Translations under genes and position numbers: made by a program
The notes under the pieces: generated by a model
The model's database searches: none
Told to the model about the DNA's origin: nothing
Seen by the model: only the letters and a program-made list of their open reading frames with translations
DNA from: Phycicoccus avicenniae_A
GTDB lineage: Bacteria > Actinomycetota > Actinomycetes > Actinomycetales > Dermatophilaceae
Assembly (NCBI RefSeq): GCF_050496545.1
Contig: NZ_JBNVZV010000020.1
Span: forward strand, 1-64,000
DNA length: 64,000 nt
Direction of reading: 5' to 3'
Part shown: in pieces, positions 14,607-23,810 of the stretch
Numbering within the stretch: position 1 is the first letter of the stretch
How the letters are laid out: every line of letters begins with the position of its first letter

Positions 14607-15764
14607 TCATCCTCGCGGCTCGAGCACCTCGACGGCCAGCACCGTCGGCAGGTGCCGGGCGATCTCGTCCCAGCTCTCGCCCTCGTCGCGGCTGGCGAAG
14701 ACCGAGCCGCTGTTGGTCCCGAAGTAGACGCCGGCCGGCTCCTGCTGGTCGCCGCTCATGGCCTGGCGCAGCACGGTGAAGAAGCACGCCTCCTGCGGAA
14801 GCCCGTCGCGGCGGGCCTCCCACGTGGCGCCGCCGTCGCGCGAACGCCACACGGCCGCAGCGGCATCGGGCGGATAGCGCCCCACCATGTCGCCGTTGAG
14901 GGGGAGGGTCCAGACGGTCTCCGGGTCGCGCGGGTGCGCCCACAGCGGGAACCCGAAGGTCGAGGGCAGGCCCTCGGTGACGTCTCTCCACGTCCCACCC
15001 CCGTCGGCCGAGCGCCACACCCCGTGGTGGTTCTGCTGGTACAGCACGTCGCCACCCGCGTGCTCGAGGTGGTGCACGCAGTGGCCGACCTCCCCGTCCG
15101 ACGGGCCGGCCGGGTGGTCGGCGGTCGCGCCCGCCTCGGCAGGCGCGAGGTCGTTCGCCCGCTCCCAGGTGACGCCCCCGTCGCGGGTGACGAAGACACC
15201 GGCGGCGGAGATGCCGACCCAGAGCCGCTCGGGGTCGGCCGGGTCGGCGACGATCGTGTGCAGGACCAGGCCCGCTCCCCCGGGGTTCCAGTCGGGGCGG
15301 GAGGGATGGTCGGTCAGGCCCTTGACCTCCGACCAGGTGCGGCCGTCGTCGTCGCTGACGAGGAGGGTCGCGGGCTTGGTGCCGGCGTACAGGCGCTCCC
15401 CCGCGCGGCGCAGGGACCAGATCTGGGAGAACGCGTCGCCGAACGGTGCCGGCTCCTCGGTCCAGCCGACCATCGCGGCGAAGTCCGGGTCCTTGGCCGC
15501 CCACGCGTCGAGCTCGCCCGTGGTCAGCTTCGCGAGCTCCCAGGTGTGGCCGCCGTCCGTGGAGCGCCAGACGCCGGCGCCGGACCAGTCGCCCCCGCCG
15601 CCGGCCCACATCGTGCCGGTCTCGGCGTCGCCGACGACGTGGTTGATCGGCCAGCCGTCGCAGTAGGGACCGCGCACGCTCCATCCGTCGCGGTCGGGTC
15701 CGCCGTCGAGGACGAAGGCCCCCTTGTTCGTCCCCACGAGCACGTGGATGGCTGCGTCGGTCAC
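14607..15764 (-). CDS. Asp-box (BNR) beta-propeller protein
   Basis: A 385-residue protein with at least six Asp-box motifs of the form S/T-x-D-x-G-x-T-W, for example WRSTDGGHTW, LVSDDDGRTW, FVTRDGGVTW, WRSADGGGTW, WRSRDGGATW and FASRDEGESW. Such proteins fold as beta-propellers related to sialidases and sortilin. No signal peptide is seen, so it is probably cytoplasmic. The family is often annotated as WD40/YVTN/BNR-like and its role is unknown. The GTG at 15764 has AAGGAG about 8 nt upstream; the longer frame to 15839 lacks support. Confidence 0.82.
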   Translation of the reverse strand: MTDAAIHVLVGTNKGAFVLDGGPDRDGWSVRGPYCDGWPINHVVGDAETGTMWAGGGGDWSGAGVWRSTDGGHTWELAKLTTGELDAWAAKDPDFAAMVGWTEEPAPFGDAFSQIWSLRRAGERLYAGTKPATLLVSDDDGRTWSEVKGLTDHPSRPDWNPGGAGLVLHTIVADPADPERLWVGISAAGVFVTRDGGVTWERANDLAPAEAGATADHPAGPSDGEVGHCVHHLEHAGGDVLYQQNHHGVWRSADGGGTWRDVTEGLPSTFGFPLWAHPRDPETVWTLPLNGDMVGRYPPDAAAAVWRSRDGGATWEARRDGLPQEACFFTVLRQAMSGDQQEPAGVYFGTNSGSVFASRDEGESWDEIARHLPTVLAVEVLEPRG

Positions 15765-15920
15765 GGTCGGCTCCTTCCGCCGGGGTCCCGCCCGGGTGGT
15801 GGTCGGGCGGCGCTGTCCAGTCTCCCGAGGCCCCGGCACCCCGGCAAGGGTCGCCGGCGAGTCGAGGGGCTCGAGGGGTTCGACCGGCGCCGGCCCCGGA
15901 ACTCATCGGTCGGGGAGGGG

Positions 15921-16817
15921 TCAGCCCCGGGCGCCGCCCGCGCGCTCGGTGGGCAGCGACTCCTGGCTGGCCACCCACGACGCGAGGAGCTTGAGCGCGT
16001 CCGAGGTGGGCGTGCCCTCCGCCGCCGTGTAGACGTTGAGCTGGAGCCCGGGCTCGGAGGGGAGCTCCATCGCCTCGAAGTCCAGGTCGAGCCGGCCGAC
16101 CGCCGGGTGCCGCAGCCGCTTGCGGCCGCTGCGGTGGTACCGCACGTCCTGCGAGGCCCAGCGCTGACGGAACAGCTCCGAGCGGGTGGACAGCTCGCCG
16201 ACGAGCTCGATGAGGTGCTTGTCGTGGGGGTTGCGCCCGGCCTCGAGCCGGAGCATCGCCGCCGCGTCACGGGCGATCTGGTCGTAGTCGACGAACAGCT
16301 CACGCGCCTTGTCCGGCTCGAGGTACACGAAGCGCGTCGTGTTCGCCGGCCGGCGCGGGTCCTCGAGGACGGGGGCGTAGAGGGCGCGGGCGAGCGGGTT
16401 CATCGCGAGGATGTCGTGCCGGCCGTTGCGGACCCAGGCCGGCGCGTCGGTGATGGCGTCGATGACCTGCTGGACCGCGGGGCGTACGTGCGGCGGGGCA
16501 GAACGGGTCGGCCGGGGGCGGCCCTCACCGGCGGCCCGGGCGAGGGCGAAGAGGTGGTCGCGCTCGGCGTCCTCGAGCTGCAGGGCGCGGGCGAGGGCGT
16601 CGAGCACCGACTCGGAGGCCCCGCCGAGACCGCCGCGCTCCATCCGCACGTAATAGTCGACCGAGACACCGGCCAGCATCGCGACCTCCTCACGGCGCAG
16701 CCCGGCGACGCGGCGGTTGCCGCCGTAGGCGGGCAGGCCGGCGTCCTCGGGACGGATGCGTGCCCGGCGCGAGCGCAGGAACTCCCGGATCTCGTCGCGC
16801 GGGTCGATGGAGGCCAT
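15921..16817 (-). CDS. XRE-family regulator with MmyB-like ligand domain
   Basis: Transcriptional regulator of 298 residues. The N-terminal helix-turn-helix (about 20-75) reads GLRREEVAMLAGVSVDYYVRMERG. The C-terminal domain (about 100-290) matches the MmyB-like (MLTR) ligand-binding fold, with DILAMNPLARALYAPV and the conserved HPAVGRLDLDFEAMELP. It is divergent from a dehydrogenase-MFS-flavodoxin-AKR-cupin operon and probably controls it; this arrangement is common in actinobacteria. The ATG at 16817 was chosen because the open frame upstream enters the divergent promoter. Confidence 0.88.
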   Translation of the reverse strand: MASIDPRDEIREFLRSRRARIRPEDAGLPAYGGNRRVAGLRREEVAMLAGVSVDYYVRMERGGLGGASESVLDALARALQLEDAERDHLFALARAAGEGRPRPTRSAPPHVRPAVQQVIDAITDAPAWVRNGRHDILAMNPLARALYAPVLEDPRRPANTTRFVYLEPDKARELFVDYDQIARDAAAMLRLEAGRNPHDKHLIELVGELSTRSELFRQRWASQDVRYHRSGRKRLRHPAVGRLDLDFEAMELPSEPGLQLNVYTAAEGTPTSDALKLLASWVASQESLPTERAGGARG

Positions 16818-16852
16818 GCCTCCACGGTAGGCGCGGACGCACCCGCGAGGGA

Positions 16853-16867
16853 GGCACTGGCAGTACC
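16853..16867. promoter_or_regulatory. Probable operator of the XRE/MmyB regulator
   Basis: GGCACTGGCAGTACC is a 15-bp near-palindrome (one mismatched pair and a central base) in the 101-bp gap between the divergent XRE regulator and dehydrogenase starts. Its position between the two genes suggests an operator; binding is inferred. Confidence 0.5.
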
Positions 16868-16918
16868 CGGAACGAGCGGGACTCCCGCGCGCCCGCGAGC
16901 CGGGGTGGACTGGTCGGC

Positions 16919-17965
16919 ATGCGAGCAACCCACCTGTACGGCGCCGGCGACGTCCGCGTCACCGACGCCCCCGACCCGACGGTCCAGCACCCCACTGACG
17001 CCCTCGTGCGCGTGACCCGCGCCTGTGTCTGCGGCAGCGACCTGCACCCGTACCACTCTGCCCCCGCGGGCGAGCCGACGACGATCGGCCACGAGTTCGT
17101 CGGTGTCGTCGAGGAGGTCGGGGCGGAGGTCGCCACCCTCTCGCCCGGCGACTTCGTCATCGCGCCGTTCGCCGTGTCCTGCGGCAAGTGCGAGTTCTGC
17201 CGCGCCGGCCTCCAGACCTCCTGCGTCGTCGGCGGCTTCTGGAACGACGCGCACCTCGGGACGGGCGGTGGCCAGGCCGAGGCGGTGCGCGTGCCCCTCG
17301 CCGACGGCACGCTCGTCCCGGTCCCCGGCGTCACCCCCGACACCGACGAGGCCCTGCTCGCCTCTGTGCTGACCCTCTCCGACGTCTACGGCACCGGGTG
17401 GCACGCGGCGGTCCGCGGCGGGGTGACGGCAGGCAGCACCGTGACGGTCATCGGCGACGGCGCCGTCGGCCTGCTGGCCGTCCTGTCGGCGAAGCAGCTG
17501 GGCGCCGAGCGCATCGTCCTCATGGGACGGCACGCGGCACGGACCGACCTGGGCCGGGCGTTCGGGGCCACCGACGTCGTCGCCGAGCGCGGGGACGAGG
17601 GCATCGCCGCCGTCCGCGACCTCACCGAGGGCGGCAGCCCGGTCGTCCTCGAGGCGGTCGGGCACCGGCCGGCGTACGACCAGGCGGTCGGCGTGGTCCG
17701 TCCCGGGGGCGTCATCAGCCGCGTCGGGGTGCCGCAGTACGAGGAGGCCCCGGTCGGCTTCGGCAGCCTCTTCGGCGGGAACGTCACCCTCACCGGGGGT
17801 CCCGCGCCGGTCCGCGCGTACATCGAGCAGCTGCTGCCCGCGGTGCTGGACGGCATCGTGCAGCCCGGCCGCGTGTTCGACCGCACCGTGGCCCTCGAGG
17901 ACACGCCGGCCGGCTACGCCGCGATGGACGCCCGCGAGGCGCTCAAGGTGATGGTCCGCCCGTGA
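16919..17965 (+). CDS. Zinc-dependent MDR alcohol dehydrogenase (copy 2)
   Basis: A 348-residue paralogue of the dehydrogenase at 12947. The catalytic zinc motif is VCGSDLHPYH/GHEFVG, the structural zinc site is CGKCEFCRAGLQTSC, and the nucleotide-binding motif is IGDGAVGLLAVLSA. It is the first gene of an operon with MFS transporter, flavodoxin, aldo-keto reductase and cupin genes. Its stop overlaps the MFS start (GTGA). The likely regulator is the divergent XRE protein. Together the operon suggests detoxification and export of reactive aldehydes or electrophiles; substrate unknown. Confidence 0.9.
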   Translation: MRATHLYGAGDVRVTDAPDPTVQHPTDALVRVTRACVCGSDLHPYHSAPAGEPTTIGHEFVGVVEEVGAEVATLSPGDFVIAPFAVSCGKCEFCRAGLQTSCVVGGFWNDAHLGTGGGQAEAVRVPLADGTLVPVPGVTPDTDEALLASVLTLSDVYGTGWHAAVRGGVTAGSTVTVIGDGAVGLLAVLSAKQLGAERIVLMGRHAARTDLGRAFGATDVVAERGDEGIAAVRDLTEGGSPVVLEAVGHRPAYDQAVGVVRPGGVISRVGVPQYEEAPVGFGSLFGGNVTLTGGPAPVRAYIEQLLPAVLDGIVQPGRVFDRTVALEDTPAGYAAMDAREALKVMVRP

Positions 17966-19383
17966 CGACGGCCGCACCCCGCGTGGTGGAGACGGACCAC
18001 GAGGACCCGGTACGCCGGCCCACCGCCGTGCTCGCGATCATCCTCGTCAGCTACTTCATGATCCTGCTCGACAACTCGGTCGTCTTCACCGGCCTGCCGA
18101 GCATCCGCGAGGACCTGACGCTCTCGCCGACCCAGCTCTCCTGGGTGCAGGACGCCTACACCCTCGTGTTCGGCGGCCTGCTGCTGCTCGCCGCGCGGGC
18201 CGGGGACCTCGTCGGCCGGCGGCGGCTCTTCGTCGTCGGGCTCCTCGTCTTCGGGACCGCGTCGGCGCTCATCGGCGTCGCACCGGCCGGCTGGTGGGTC
18301 ATCGCGGCGCGGGCCCTGCAGGGCATCGGCGCGGCGATCGTCGCCCCGACCTCGCTCGCCCTGCTCACGGCGTCCTTCGAGGGCGAGGCTCGCGCCCGGG
18401 CCGTGTCCTGGTACGCCGCGACCGCGGGCATCGGCGCCAGCCTCGGGCTGGTCGTCGGCGGGGCGCTGACCGACCTCGTCTCGTGGCGGGCGGCCTTCCT
18501 CGTCAACGTGCCGATCGCCGTGGCGATGGTCGTCGGCGCGCGGGCCGTGCTCGTCGAGACGCCCCGTCGCAGTGGGCGGTTCGACCTCACGGGGGCGGTC
18601 ACCGCCACGCTCGGGATGGGCGCCCTGGTCTTCGGGGTCATCGAGTCGGCCGAGTCCGGCTGGGGGTCGGCCCGGGTATTCGCGGCCCTGGGCCTCGGGG
18701 TGGTCCTCCTCGCCGGGCTCGTCGTCAACGAAGCGCGGGCCGAGCAGCCGATCATGCCGCTGCGCCTCTTCGCGAGCCGTGAGCGCAGCGGCGCCTACGG
18801 TGTCCGGCTGCTCTACCTCGGGGCGATGATCGGCTTCTTCTACTTCACGACCCAGCTGATGCAGGACGGCCTCGGGTTCACGCCCCTCCAGGCCGGGCTG
18901 GGCTTCCTGCCGATGTCGGTCGTGAACTTCGCTGTGGCGCTGGCCATCCCACGGTTGAGCCGTCGGGTACGCGGCCCGGTGCTGCTGGCGGTCGGCGTCG
19001 CGCTCACCCTCGCCGGGATGGCCTGGCTGAGCCGGGCCGGCGTCGACGGCTCCTACCTCGTCTCCGTGGCCCTGCCGATGGTCCTCGTCGGAGCCGGGCA
19101 GGGGCTGGCCTTCGCGCCCCTCACCAGCGCGGGCATCGCCGGGGTCGAGCCGCAGGATGCCGGCGCGGCCTCGGGGATGCTCAACACGGCGCACCAGTTC
19201 GGGATGGCCCTCGGGCTCGGTGTGCTCGTCACGGTCTCGGCGAGCGCCGGCTCGGCGACCGGTGCGCCGGCCGCCGTCGCCGAGCACGTCCGCGCCGCAC
19301 TCACCGGGAGCAGCGTGCTGCTGGCCCTCGCGCTGGCCGCGGTGCTCGTCGTCCTCCTCCCGACGGCCCGGGAGCCACGGTGA
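17962..19383 (+). CDS. MFS transporter, DHA2 (EmrB/QacA-like) family
   Basis: Proton-driven multidrug exporter of 473 residues with about 14 predicted membrane segments, typical of DHA2. Family motifs include YFMILLDNSVVFTGLPSI in helix 1 (motif D1 region), GRRRLFVVG (motif A) after helix 2 and SWRAAFLVNVPI (motif C neighbourhood). The GTG at 17962 overlaps the dehydrogenase stop, and the stop overlaps the flavodoxin start, so translation is coupled on both sides. The substrate is unknown. Confidence 0.88.
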   Translation: MTTAAPRVVETDHEDPVRRPTAVLAIILVSYFMILLDNSVVFTGLPSIREDLTLSPTQLSWVQDAYTLVFGGLLLLAARAGDLVGRRRLFVVGLLVFGTASALIGVAPAGWWVIAARALQGIGAAIVAPTSLALLTASFEGEARARAVSWYAATAGIGASLGLVVGGALTDLVSWRAAFLVNVPIAVAMVVGARAVLVETPRRSGRFDLTGAVTATLGMGALVFGVIESAESGWGSARVFAALGLGVVLLAGLVVNEARAEQPIMPLRLFASRERSGAYGVRLLYLGAMIGFFYFTTQLMQDGLGFTPLQAGLGFLPMSVVNFAVALAIPRLSRRVRGPVLLAVGVALTLAGMAWLSRAGVDGSYLVSVALPMVLVGAGQGLAFAPLTSAGIAGVEPQDAGAASGMLNTAHQFGMALGLGVLVTVSASAGSATGAPAAVAEHVRAALTGSSVLLALALAAVLVVLLPTAREPR

Positions 19384-20066
19384 GCGCCCCCGACCGGCGG
19401 GCCGTCGTCGGTGGCGGCGCCGGGGCCGCCGCACTGGGCCTCCTGACGGCGTGCGGCGCCGGTGACGGAGCACCGGTTCCGACGGACTCCGCGTCGACGG
19501 CGTCGTCGGCATCCGGGGCAGCGCCGTCCGCGAGGGGGACCGGTGGGCGCACGCTGCTCGCCGTCTTCTCGCGGGCCGGCGAGAACTACTCGTACGGCGG
19601 CCGGGTCGACCTCGAGGTCGGCAACACGGCGGTGGTCGCGGACATCGTCGCCGACCTCGTCGACGTCGACCGGTTCGAGATCCGGGCCGCCGACCCCTAC
19701 CCGGAGTCCTACGACGACACCGTGCGACGCAACGTGCAGGAGCAGGACGCCGACGCCCGCCCGCAGATCGCGGGGTCGCTCCCGGACCTGACGGGCTACG
19801 AGACGGTGATGCTGGGCAGCGGCGTCTGGAACGTCCGGGCGCCGATGATCATGCGCACCTTCGTCGAGTCCGTCGACCTCGACGGGAGGACCGTCCTGCC
19901 GTTCGTGACGTACGCCGTGAGCGGCCTGGGCCGGGTCGCCGACGAGTACGCGGAGCTCCTCCCGCGCTCGACCGTCGGTGAGGGGCTCGCGGTCCGCGGC
20001 GAGGAGGCGGCCGGCGCCCGCCCCGACGTCGAGGACTGGCTGCGCCGCACCGGCCTGCTCGACTGA
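19380..20066 (+). CDS. Flavodoxin-like lipoprotein
   Basis: A 228-residue protein beginning with a twin-arginine-like lipoprotein signal (RRAVVGGG, then lipobox LLTACG, Cys near residue 22) and a Ser/Ala-rich linker to about 55. The rest is a flavodoxin domain of the flavodoxin_4 type: TLLAVFSRAGENYSYGG starts the FMN loop, and YETVMLGSGVWNVRAPMIMRTFVE follows. It probably carries FMN outside the membrane and moves electrons for the oxidoreductases of this operon. Export with bound FMN would suit Tat transport. GTG start overlaps the MFS stop. Confidence 0.85.
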   Translation: MSAPDRRAVVGGGAGAAALGLLTACGAGDGAPVPTDSASTASSASGAAPSARGTGGRTLLAVFSRAGENYSYGGRVDLEVGNTAVVADIVADLVDVDRFEIRAADPYPESYDDTVRRNVQEQDADARPQIAGSLPDLTGYETVMLGSGVWNVRAPMIMRTFVESVDLDGRTVLPFVTYAVSGLGRVADEYAELLPRSTVGEGLAVRGEEAAGARPDVEDWLRRTGLLD

Positions 20067-20101
20067 CCACCCACCACCCGCACCACCGGAGAGAGACCAC
20101 G

Positions 20102-20986
20102 ATGACCGTCCCGACCATCACCCTGAACAACGGCGTCCTCATGCCCGCCCTGGGCTACGGCGTCTTCCAGACCCCGCCGGACGAGACGCGCACCGCGGTC
20201 ACCACGGCGCTCGAGACCGGCTACCGGCACATCGACACCGCGGCCGCCTACGGCAACGAGCGCGAGGTGGGCGAGGCCGTCGCCGCCTCCGGCCTGGCCC
20301 GCGACGACGTGTTCGTCGAGACCAAGGTCTGGATCAGCGACTACGGGTACGACGAGACCCTGCACGCCTTCGACAAGAGCGCCGGCAAGCTCGGGCTCGA
20401 GCAGCTCGACCTGCTGATCCTCCACCAGGCCCTGCCGGGCGAGTTCGACCTGACCATCGCGGCCTACCGCGCGCTGGAGCGGCTGCTGGCCGACGGGCGG
20501 GTCCGGGCCATCGGCGTCAGCAACTTCATGCCCGAGCACCTCGGACGGCTCCTCGAGGCCACGAGCGTCGTCCCGGCCGTCAACCAGGTCGAGGTCCACC
20601 CGTACTTCCGCCAGCCCGAGGTCCTCGCCGCGGACGCCGAGCACGGGATCGTCACCCAGGCGTGGTCGCCCATCGGCGGGATCACCTTCTACCGGGACGG
20701 GTCCCACGGCTCGACGCTGCAGGACCCGACGATCGGCGGGATCGCCGCGGCCCACGACCGGACCCCCGCCCAGGTGATGCTGCGCTGGCACCTCCAGCAG
20801 GGGCGCTCGGCCATCCCCAAGTCCGTCACCCCGGCCCGGATCGCCGAGAACCTCGACGTCCTCGGCTTCGAGCTGGGCCCCGACGAGCTCGCCGCCATCG
20901 ACGCCCTCGACACCGGCGTGCGCGGCGGACCCGAGCCCGAGGCGATCACCCGCGAGGCCTTCGGCCGCGAGATCCCCGAGGCCTGA
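20102..20986 (+). CDS. Aldo/keto reductase (2,5-diketogluconate reductase-like)
   Basis: NADPH-dependent carbonyl reductase of 294 residues. The catalytic tetrad is visible: Asp and Tyr in HIDTAAAYGNE, Lys in ETKVW and His in LLILHQALPG. GVSNFMPEHL and the coenzyme-binding IPKSVTPARI are also typical. The start has GGAGAGA about 8 nt upstream. It sits fourth in the redox operon under the XRE regulator, 35 bp after the flavodoxin gene. Confidence 0.92.
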   Translation: MTVPTITLNNGVLMPALGYGVFQTPPDETRTAVTTALETGYRHIDTAAAYGNEREVGEAVAASGLARDDVFVETKVWISDYGYDETLHAFDKSAGKLGLEQLDLLILHQALPGEFDLTIAAYRALERLLADGRVRAIGVSNFMPEHLGRLLEATSVVPAVNQVEVHPYFRQPEVLAADAEHGIVTQAWSPIGGITFYRDGSHGSTLQDPTIGGIAAAHDRTPAQVMLRWHLQQGRSAIPKSVTPARIAENLDVLGFELGPDELAAIDALDTGVRGGPEPEAITREAFGREIPEA

Positions 20987-21024
20987 GGCCTCGGCACCGA
21001 CCCGTCCACCCAGAGAGGACCACC

Positions 21025-21441
21025 ATGGAGCTCGACCCCCGCAGGCCCACCGTCCGGAACCCGCCGGAGAACTTCACCGGCGACGTGTGGCTCGACCCCG
21101 TCGCCGGACCGCGCGACGAGGGCTGGACCCTCATGGCCAACATCGTCCGGTTCGGGCCCGGGGCCCGGACCGCCTGGCACAGCCACCCCCGCGGCCAGAC
21201 CCTGTACGTCCTCGAGGGCGTCGCGTGGGTGGAGACCCGCGCCGGCGAGAGGCAGGAGGTCGGGGCCGGCCGGACCGTCTGGTGCCCCCCGGGCGAGGAG
21301 CACTGGCACGGCGCGACGCCGGACTCGTTCATGGCCCACCTCGCCCTCAACGACAGCGGGGGCGACCCGGCCTCGGCCGCCGTCTGGGGCGAGCACGTCA
21401 CCGACGAGGAGTACCTGGCCGGGGCAGAGCCGGTGTCCTGA
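21025..21441 (+). CDS. Cupin-domain protein
   Basis: A 138-residue single-domain cupin. Motif 1 is WHSHPRGQTLYVLEGVAWVE, with two His and one Glu-like ligand region. Motif 2 is VWCPPGEEHWHGA, with the metal-binding His. It is similar to the YlbA/quercetin-dioxygenase-like small cupins that accompany aldo-keto reductases in such operons. Function may be metal-dependent isomerisation or binding; not known. It is the last gene of the operon, with AGAGAGGA upstream of the ATG. Confidence 0.85.
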   Translation: MELDPRRPTVRNPPENFTGDVWLDPVAGPRDEGWTLMANIVRFGPGARTAWHSHPRGQTLYVLEGVAWVETRAGERQEVGAGRTVWCPPGEEHWHGATPDSFMAHLALNDSGGDPASAAVWGEHVTDEEYLAGAEPVS

Positions 21442-21559
21442 GCGGGCATCCGTGCTCGGGCGCACCGCAGCCTCCGCTTCCCAGCCGCAGGGGTGATGAT
21501 CGGGGGGTGCCCCGGGCCACCGACGTCCCGGGGCACGCCGAGCGACGGGAGCGCACCGC

Positions 21560-22741
21560 ATGGACCTGGACCTGACCGAGGACGAGCGCGACATCCGCCA
21601 GTGGGTGCGCACCTTCGTCGAGAAGGAGGTCATGCCGCTCGAGCAGGACGTCCTCGCGCGGGAGCGGAAGCACGAGCGTGGTCTGCCCCCCGAGGAGCTG
21701 AAGCGGTTGCAGGACAACGCCCGTGAGGCCGGCTTCTTCGGCGTGCTGACGCCCGAGGAGTACGGCGGGATGGGGCTGTCGGCCGTCATGGCCGCCCTCG
21801 TTGAGGTCGAGCTGGGCCGCTCGTTCGTCCCGTTCCGGTTCGCCGGCGAGGCCGACAACATCCTCTTCAACGCCTCGGAGAGCCAGCAGGACGAGTACCT
21901 GCGGCCGACCATCGAGGGCACCCGGCGCAGCTGCTTCGCCATCACCGAGCCGGGCGCCGGCTCGGACGCGCGGGCCATCCGCACGAAGGCCGAGCGCGAC
22001 GGCGAGGACTGGGTCATCACCGGCGAGAAGACGTTCATCACCGGCGGTCACGAGGCCGACTTCGTCATGGTCTTCGCCGTCACCGACCCCGAGGCCCACA
22101 AGGAGGGCCGCACGGGCGAGTCGGTCACCTGCTTCCTCGTCGACCGCGAGCGGGGCTGGACCTCGCACCCCATCGACACGATGGGCGAGTGGGGCCCGGC
22201 GGCGCTGACCTTCGACGGCGTGCGGGTGCCGTCGTCCGCGGTGCTCGGCGAGGTCGGCAAGGGCTTCGCGCTCGCGATGCAGTGGATCGGCAAGGGCCGC
22301 TACCTGCTGCCCGCCCGGGCCCTCGGTGGCTGCGAGCGGATGGTCGAGATGGGCATGGAGTGGGCCCGCAACCGCGAGACCTTCGGCAAGCCGATCGCCG
22401 AGCGGCAGGCCATCCAGTGGATGGTCGCCGACTCCGCGGTCGAGATCGAGGCGCTGCGCTGGCTGGTCCTGTCGGCCGCGTGGCAGGTGGACGCGGGGCG
22501 CGACAGCCGCCAGGGGCAGTCGATGGCCAAGCTCTTCGGCGGCGTGCACGCCAACGAGATCGTCGACCGGATGCTCCAGGTGCACGGCGGGATGGGCTAC
22601 ACCCGCGAGCTGCCGCTGGAGCGCTGGTACCGCGAGCTGCGGCTGCTGCGCATCTACGAGGGCACCGACGAGATCCAGCGCCGGACCATCGCCCGCAACC
22701 TCCTCGCCGGGCACGCGAGCGTGCGCGGGCACCTCGGCTGA
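21560..22741 (+). CDS. Acyl-CoA dehydrogenase
   Basis: FAD-dependent dehydrogenase of 393 residues that forms 2,3-enoyl-CoA in fatty acid or branched-chain degradation. Signature segments are CFAITEPGAGSDARAIRT (about 131-148), the middle beta-domain DWVITGEKTFITGG and the C-terminal QVHGGMGYTRELPLERWYR. The catalytic Glu is in IYEGTDEIQRR. The ATG at 21560 has GGGAG about 9 nt upstream. It stands apart from the preceding redox operon by 118 bp. Chain-length preference cannot be read from sequence. Confidence 0.92.
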   Translation: MDLDLTEDERDIRQWVRTFVEKEVMPLEQDVLARERKHERGLPPEELKRLQDNAREAGFFGVLTPEEYGGMGLSAVMAALVEVELGRSFVPFRFAGEADNILFNASESQQDEYLRPTIEGTRRSCFAITEPGAGSDARAIRTKAERDGEDWVITGEKTFITGGHEADFVMVFAVTDPEAHKEGRTGESVTCFLVDRERGWTSHPIDTMGEWGPAALTFDGVRVPSSAVLGEVGKGFALAMQWIGKGRYLLPARALGGCERMVEMGMEWARNRETFGKPIAERQAIQWMVADSAVEIEALRWLVLSAAWQVDAGRDSRQGQSMAKLFGGVHANEIVDRMLQVHGGMGYTRELPLERWYRELRLLRIYEGTDEIQRRTIARNLLAGHASVRGHLG

Positions 22742-22765
22742 CGCCCATCCCCTCCTCCATCACGC

Positions 22766-22813
22766 GCTACGCCGCAGTACCGGTCGCGATCACGACGAGT
22801 ACTGCGGCGTAGC
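22766..22813. terminator. Palindromic element family E (convergent junction)
   Basis: GCTACGCCGCAGTAC (22766-22780) and GTACTGCGGCGTAGC (22799-22813) are perfect 15-bp inverted arms with an 18-nt loop. It lies between the convergent acyl-CoA dehydrogenase and aldo-keto reductase genes and probably ends transcription from both. Confidence 0.7.
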
Positions 22814-22827
22814 CCGGTACCGGAACG

Positions 22828-23688
22828 TCAGGCGGCGGAGAGGCGCTCCACCTCGTCGGCGCTCAGCCGCAGCTCGGCGGCCTGCACCGAGTCGGTGATC
22901 GACTCCGGCCGCGACGCCCCGGGGATGGGGATGACCACGTCGGCCAGGGCGAGCTCCCACGCGAGGGCCACCCGGTGCGGCGAGACGCCGTGATCGCGCG
23001 CGACCTCGGCGAACGCACCGTGGTCGTCACCGAGCCCGGACGCCTTCTTGATGCCGCCGAGCGGGCTCCACGGCAGGAACGCGATGCCGAGCTCCGCGCA
23101 GTGCCGCAGCTCGTCGAGCGAGGAGCGGAACGCGGGCGAGAACTGGTTCTGCACCGACACCAGGCGCCCGCCGAGCACCTCGTTGGCCTCGTCGATCTGG
23201 GCGACGGTGGCGTTGGAGATGCCGGCCATCCGGATGACGCCCTCGTCGAGCAGGTCGCGCAGCGCGCCGACGGACTCGGCGTACGGCACGTCCGGGTCGG
23301 GGCGGTGGAACTGGTGGAGGCCGATCGCCTCGACGCCGAGTCGCTGCGCCGAGGCCTTCGCGGCGTCCTTGAGGTACTCGGGACGCCCGTTCAGGGTCCA
23401 CGAGCCGTCGCCGGGGCGCAGGTGCCCGGCCTTCGTCGCGACGAGGATGCTCGAGGCATCGCCGCCCCACGAGCGCAGGGCCTTCGCGATGAGCGCCTCG
23501 TTGTGGCCGACCTCGCCGGCGTCCCGGTGGTAGGCGTCCGCGGTGTCCACGAGGGTCACCCCGGCGTCCAGCGCCGCGTGGATCGTGCGCACCGAGCGCT
23601 CCTCGTCGGGGCGTCCCTCGATGGACATCGGCATGCCGCCGAGGCCGATCGCACCGACCTGCAGGTCTCCGAGCGTGCGCTGCTCCAT
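22828..23688 (-). CDS. Aldo/keto reductase
   Basis: A 286-residue NADPH-dependent reductase of the AKR fold, more like the YajO/Tas or plant-type oxidoreductases than the 20102 gene. The catalytic tetrad appears as Asp and Tyr in LVDTADAYH, Lys in VATKAGH and His in IGLHQFHRPD. AGISNATVAQIDEA and VVIPIPGASRPESI give substrate-side and coenzyme-binding loops. The ATG at 23688 follows AAGGAG; upstream open frame is not supported. Single gene. Confidence 0.88.
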   Translation of the reverse strand: MEQRTLGDLQVGAIGLGGMPMSIEGRPDEERSVRTIHAALDAGVTLVDTADAYHRDAGEVGHNEALIAKALRSWGGDASSILVATKAGHLRPGDGSWTLNGRPEYLKDAAKASAQRLGVEAIGLHQFHRPDPDVPYAESVGALRDLLDEGVIRMAGISNATVAQIDEANEVLGGRLVSVQNQFSPAFRSSLDELRHCAELGIAFLPWSPLGGIKKASGLGDDHGAFAEVARDHGVSPHRVALAWELALADVVIPIPGASRPESITDSVQAAELRLSADEVERLSAA

Positions 23689-23810
23689 GGGTGGGCTCCT
23701 TCGTGTCGGGGATGGCGCGCGCCGCCTGGGCGCGCACCGCTCACACCCGGGCCAAGGTCCCTGCGGGCCCGGATGTTCCCCGGTCCCGGGCGCGCGCCGG
23801 CCGGACCCGG

